DNA from: Candidatus Methanosuratincola petrocarbonis (ex Vanwonterghem et al. 2016)
GTDB lineage: Archaea; Thermoproteota; Methanomethylicia; Methanomethylicales; Methanomethylicaceae
NCBI GenBank assembly: GCA_001717015.1
Contig: MAGV01000005.1
Span: 1,758-9,451, forward strand
Direction: 5' to 3'
DNA: 7,694 bases
Shown here piece after piece: positions 7,025 to 7,694 of this stretch (the stretch's first letter is position 1; each line of letters starts with the position of its first letter). The notes under the pieces are model-generated. The model was given only the letters and a program-made list of their open reading frames with translations, did not search any database and was not told the DNA's origin. A program made the position numbers and the translations under genes.

Positions 7025-7320
7025 GGAGCCTGTTGCATAAACCACCATAAGCATGCAGGGAAAGCCGTCTCGGGAAGAATTCATACTTGTATTGCTAGAA
7101 CACTTTTGTGAAAAGGCAATCGGCGGATCTGGAAGAGAAAGGAGAGGCGGCATGGTTTACTGCTTCATCCCTTTTTGACTGCAACCAACAGTATCGTATC
7201 CCTCGAGAATATGCTGGATTGGCTCCACGAGGACGATCTGGCATTTTTCATATCGAATCGACTCATAATAAATAAACACGAAAAGGTTTCGTTGCCTCAA
7301 AATAAAAATCTACTCGAAGC
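7025..7320 (+). mobile_element. AT-rich insertion sequence remnant (IS1182/IS4-like transposase N-terminus, decayed)
   Basis: Composition changes from GC-rich to clearly AT-rich in this segment. Three short reading pieces in successive frames line up as one protein start. ATG 7152 gives MVYCFIPF. After one extra T in a T-run (7172-7176), the next frame gives DCNQQYRIP (7177-7203). A second shift leads to LENMLDWLHEDDLAFFISN (from 7202). This order, an FxPY-like start, a run of Gln, an IP pair and a W-L-x-E-D-x-L-A-x-F-I segment, resembles the N-terminus of IS1182/IS4-type DDE transposases from memory. The left end may be near 7025, where GAGCCTGTTGCATAA resembles some insertion sequence tips; that is an inference. 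The right end was probably lost to the next insertion. Catalytic residues are not in the remnant. Confidence 0.42.
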
Positions 7321-7334
7321 GAGGCGCCGAAGAT

Positions 7335-7362
7335 CCCCTCGGATAACGTATGTCCCGAGGGG
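7335..7362. repeat. Perfect 8-bp inverted repeat before the second transposase
   Basis: CCCCTCGG (7335-7342) and CCGAGGGG (7355-7362) form a perfect stem around a 12-base loop, 25 bases before the transposase ATG. It sits at the switch from AT-rich to GC-rich DNA, so it may mark or lie within the left end of the second element. It could equally be a hairpin that blocks read-through into the transposase. Confidence 0.5.
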
Positions 7363-7386
7363 GTGAGGAAGTCGTGGTCGGATCTC

Positions 7387-7694
7387 ATGACCGGGAAGAG
7401 GATCACCCGGGAGGCGGCCAGGAGGTACGCAAAGGCCTCGAGGAAGGAAAAGGGCCGCTACCGGACGAGTTCTGCGCCCTGACGGGGAACGACCGCTCCT
7501 ATGCGGCGGAGTCACTTAAAAAGGGGCCGCCCGAAAAGGGGAAGAGCAAGAGGGGCGCCTTAAGACCCGTGGGCTCAAGCCGGGGCCGCAAGCCGGCATA
7601 TACCGCCGAGGTCAGGAGGCAGCCGGTCGGGGTGTGGTCCATCCTGGACCGCCCCTGCGGGAAAAGGCCTCAGGCGGCCATGCCCGCCACGCCT
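7387..7694 (+). pseudogene. Integrase-type transposase, N-terminal part, frameshifted, runs off the right edge
   Basis: ATG 7387 gives MTGKRITREAARRYAKASRK and EKGR, then the frame breaks near 7458 and would end at TGA 7480-7482. Shifting by one base restores DEFCALTGNDRSYAAESLK and, further on, RGRKPAYTAEVRRQ and GVWSILDRPCGK, open to the window edge. This is the helix-turn-helix N-terminal region of a family of rve-type (DDE) transposases whose members begin in the same way (KRITRE, then KGRILDEFCALTG). The comparison suggests loss of one base in a codon pair for Ile-Leu. The catalytic core would lie outside the window. Several Pro codons (RQP, KRP, ATP) stand where I would expect Leu, each one T-to-C change away, consistent with a decayed copy. 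No clear ribosome site lies at close spacing. The exact insertion sequence family is not assigned. Confidence 0.7.

Noticed and set aside
6783..7040. Plus-strand open frame of 85 codons in the spacer upstream of the family 4 glycosyltransferase
   Set aside because: It starts antisense inside the glycosyltransferase N-terminus, has no ribosome site and shows no family motif.

Overview
This window looks like one edge of a cell-surface polysaccharide (glycan) biosynthesis locus in a GC-rich bacterium. The high third-position GC, GTG starts and sigma-70-type promoters would fit a deep-branching actinobacterium or a similar uncultured lineage, but nothing in the window fixes the taxon. No rRNA, tRNA or CRISPR array was seen.

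Layout, left to right. On the minus strand at 1-945, the start of an NAD-dependent sugar epimerase/dehydratase runs off the left edge. It overlaps by 4 bases (GTGA) the end of an intact membrane-anchored family 2 glycosyltransferase, which has a good promoter (998-1027) and ribosome binding site. Next, at 1133-1729 minus, is a SAM-dependent methyltransferase broken by an in-frame TGA at codon 18. Divergent to it, at 1918-3771 plus, is an asparagine-synthase-like ATP-dependent amidotransferase/ligase broken by an in-frame TAG. Convergent to that, at 3860-5346 minus, is a polysaccharide flippase broken by an in-frame TAA and by a one-base frameshift near its C-terminus. At 5560-6780 minus is an intact family 4 glycosyltransferase. 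The right edge (about 7025-7694) is a small transposon graveyard: an AT-rich remnant of one transposase, then the frameshifted N-terminal part of a second transposase.

The genes would have worked together as follows. The glycosyltransferases add sugars, the epimerase makes an activated sugar, the methyltransferase and the asparagine-synthase-like enzyme decorate or amidate a residue, and the flippase moves the lipid-linked product across the membrane.

The most notable observation is that three neighbouring genes each carry exactly one in-frame stop, each a different stop codon, with the reading frame and protein-family features continuing beyond it. TGA and TAG also serve as normal terminal stops here, so decay (or base-calling errors) is much more likely than code reassignment. 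A second point of interest is that the asparagine-synthase-like protein lacks the N-terminal cysteine needed for glutamine hydrolysis and has a divergent motif in its synthase domain, so it was probably not an ordinary asparagine synthetase.
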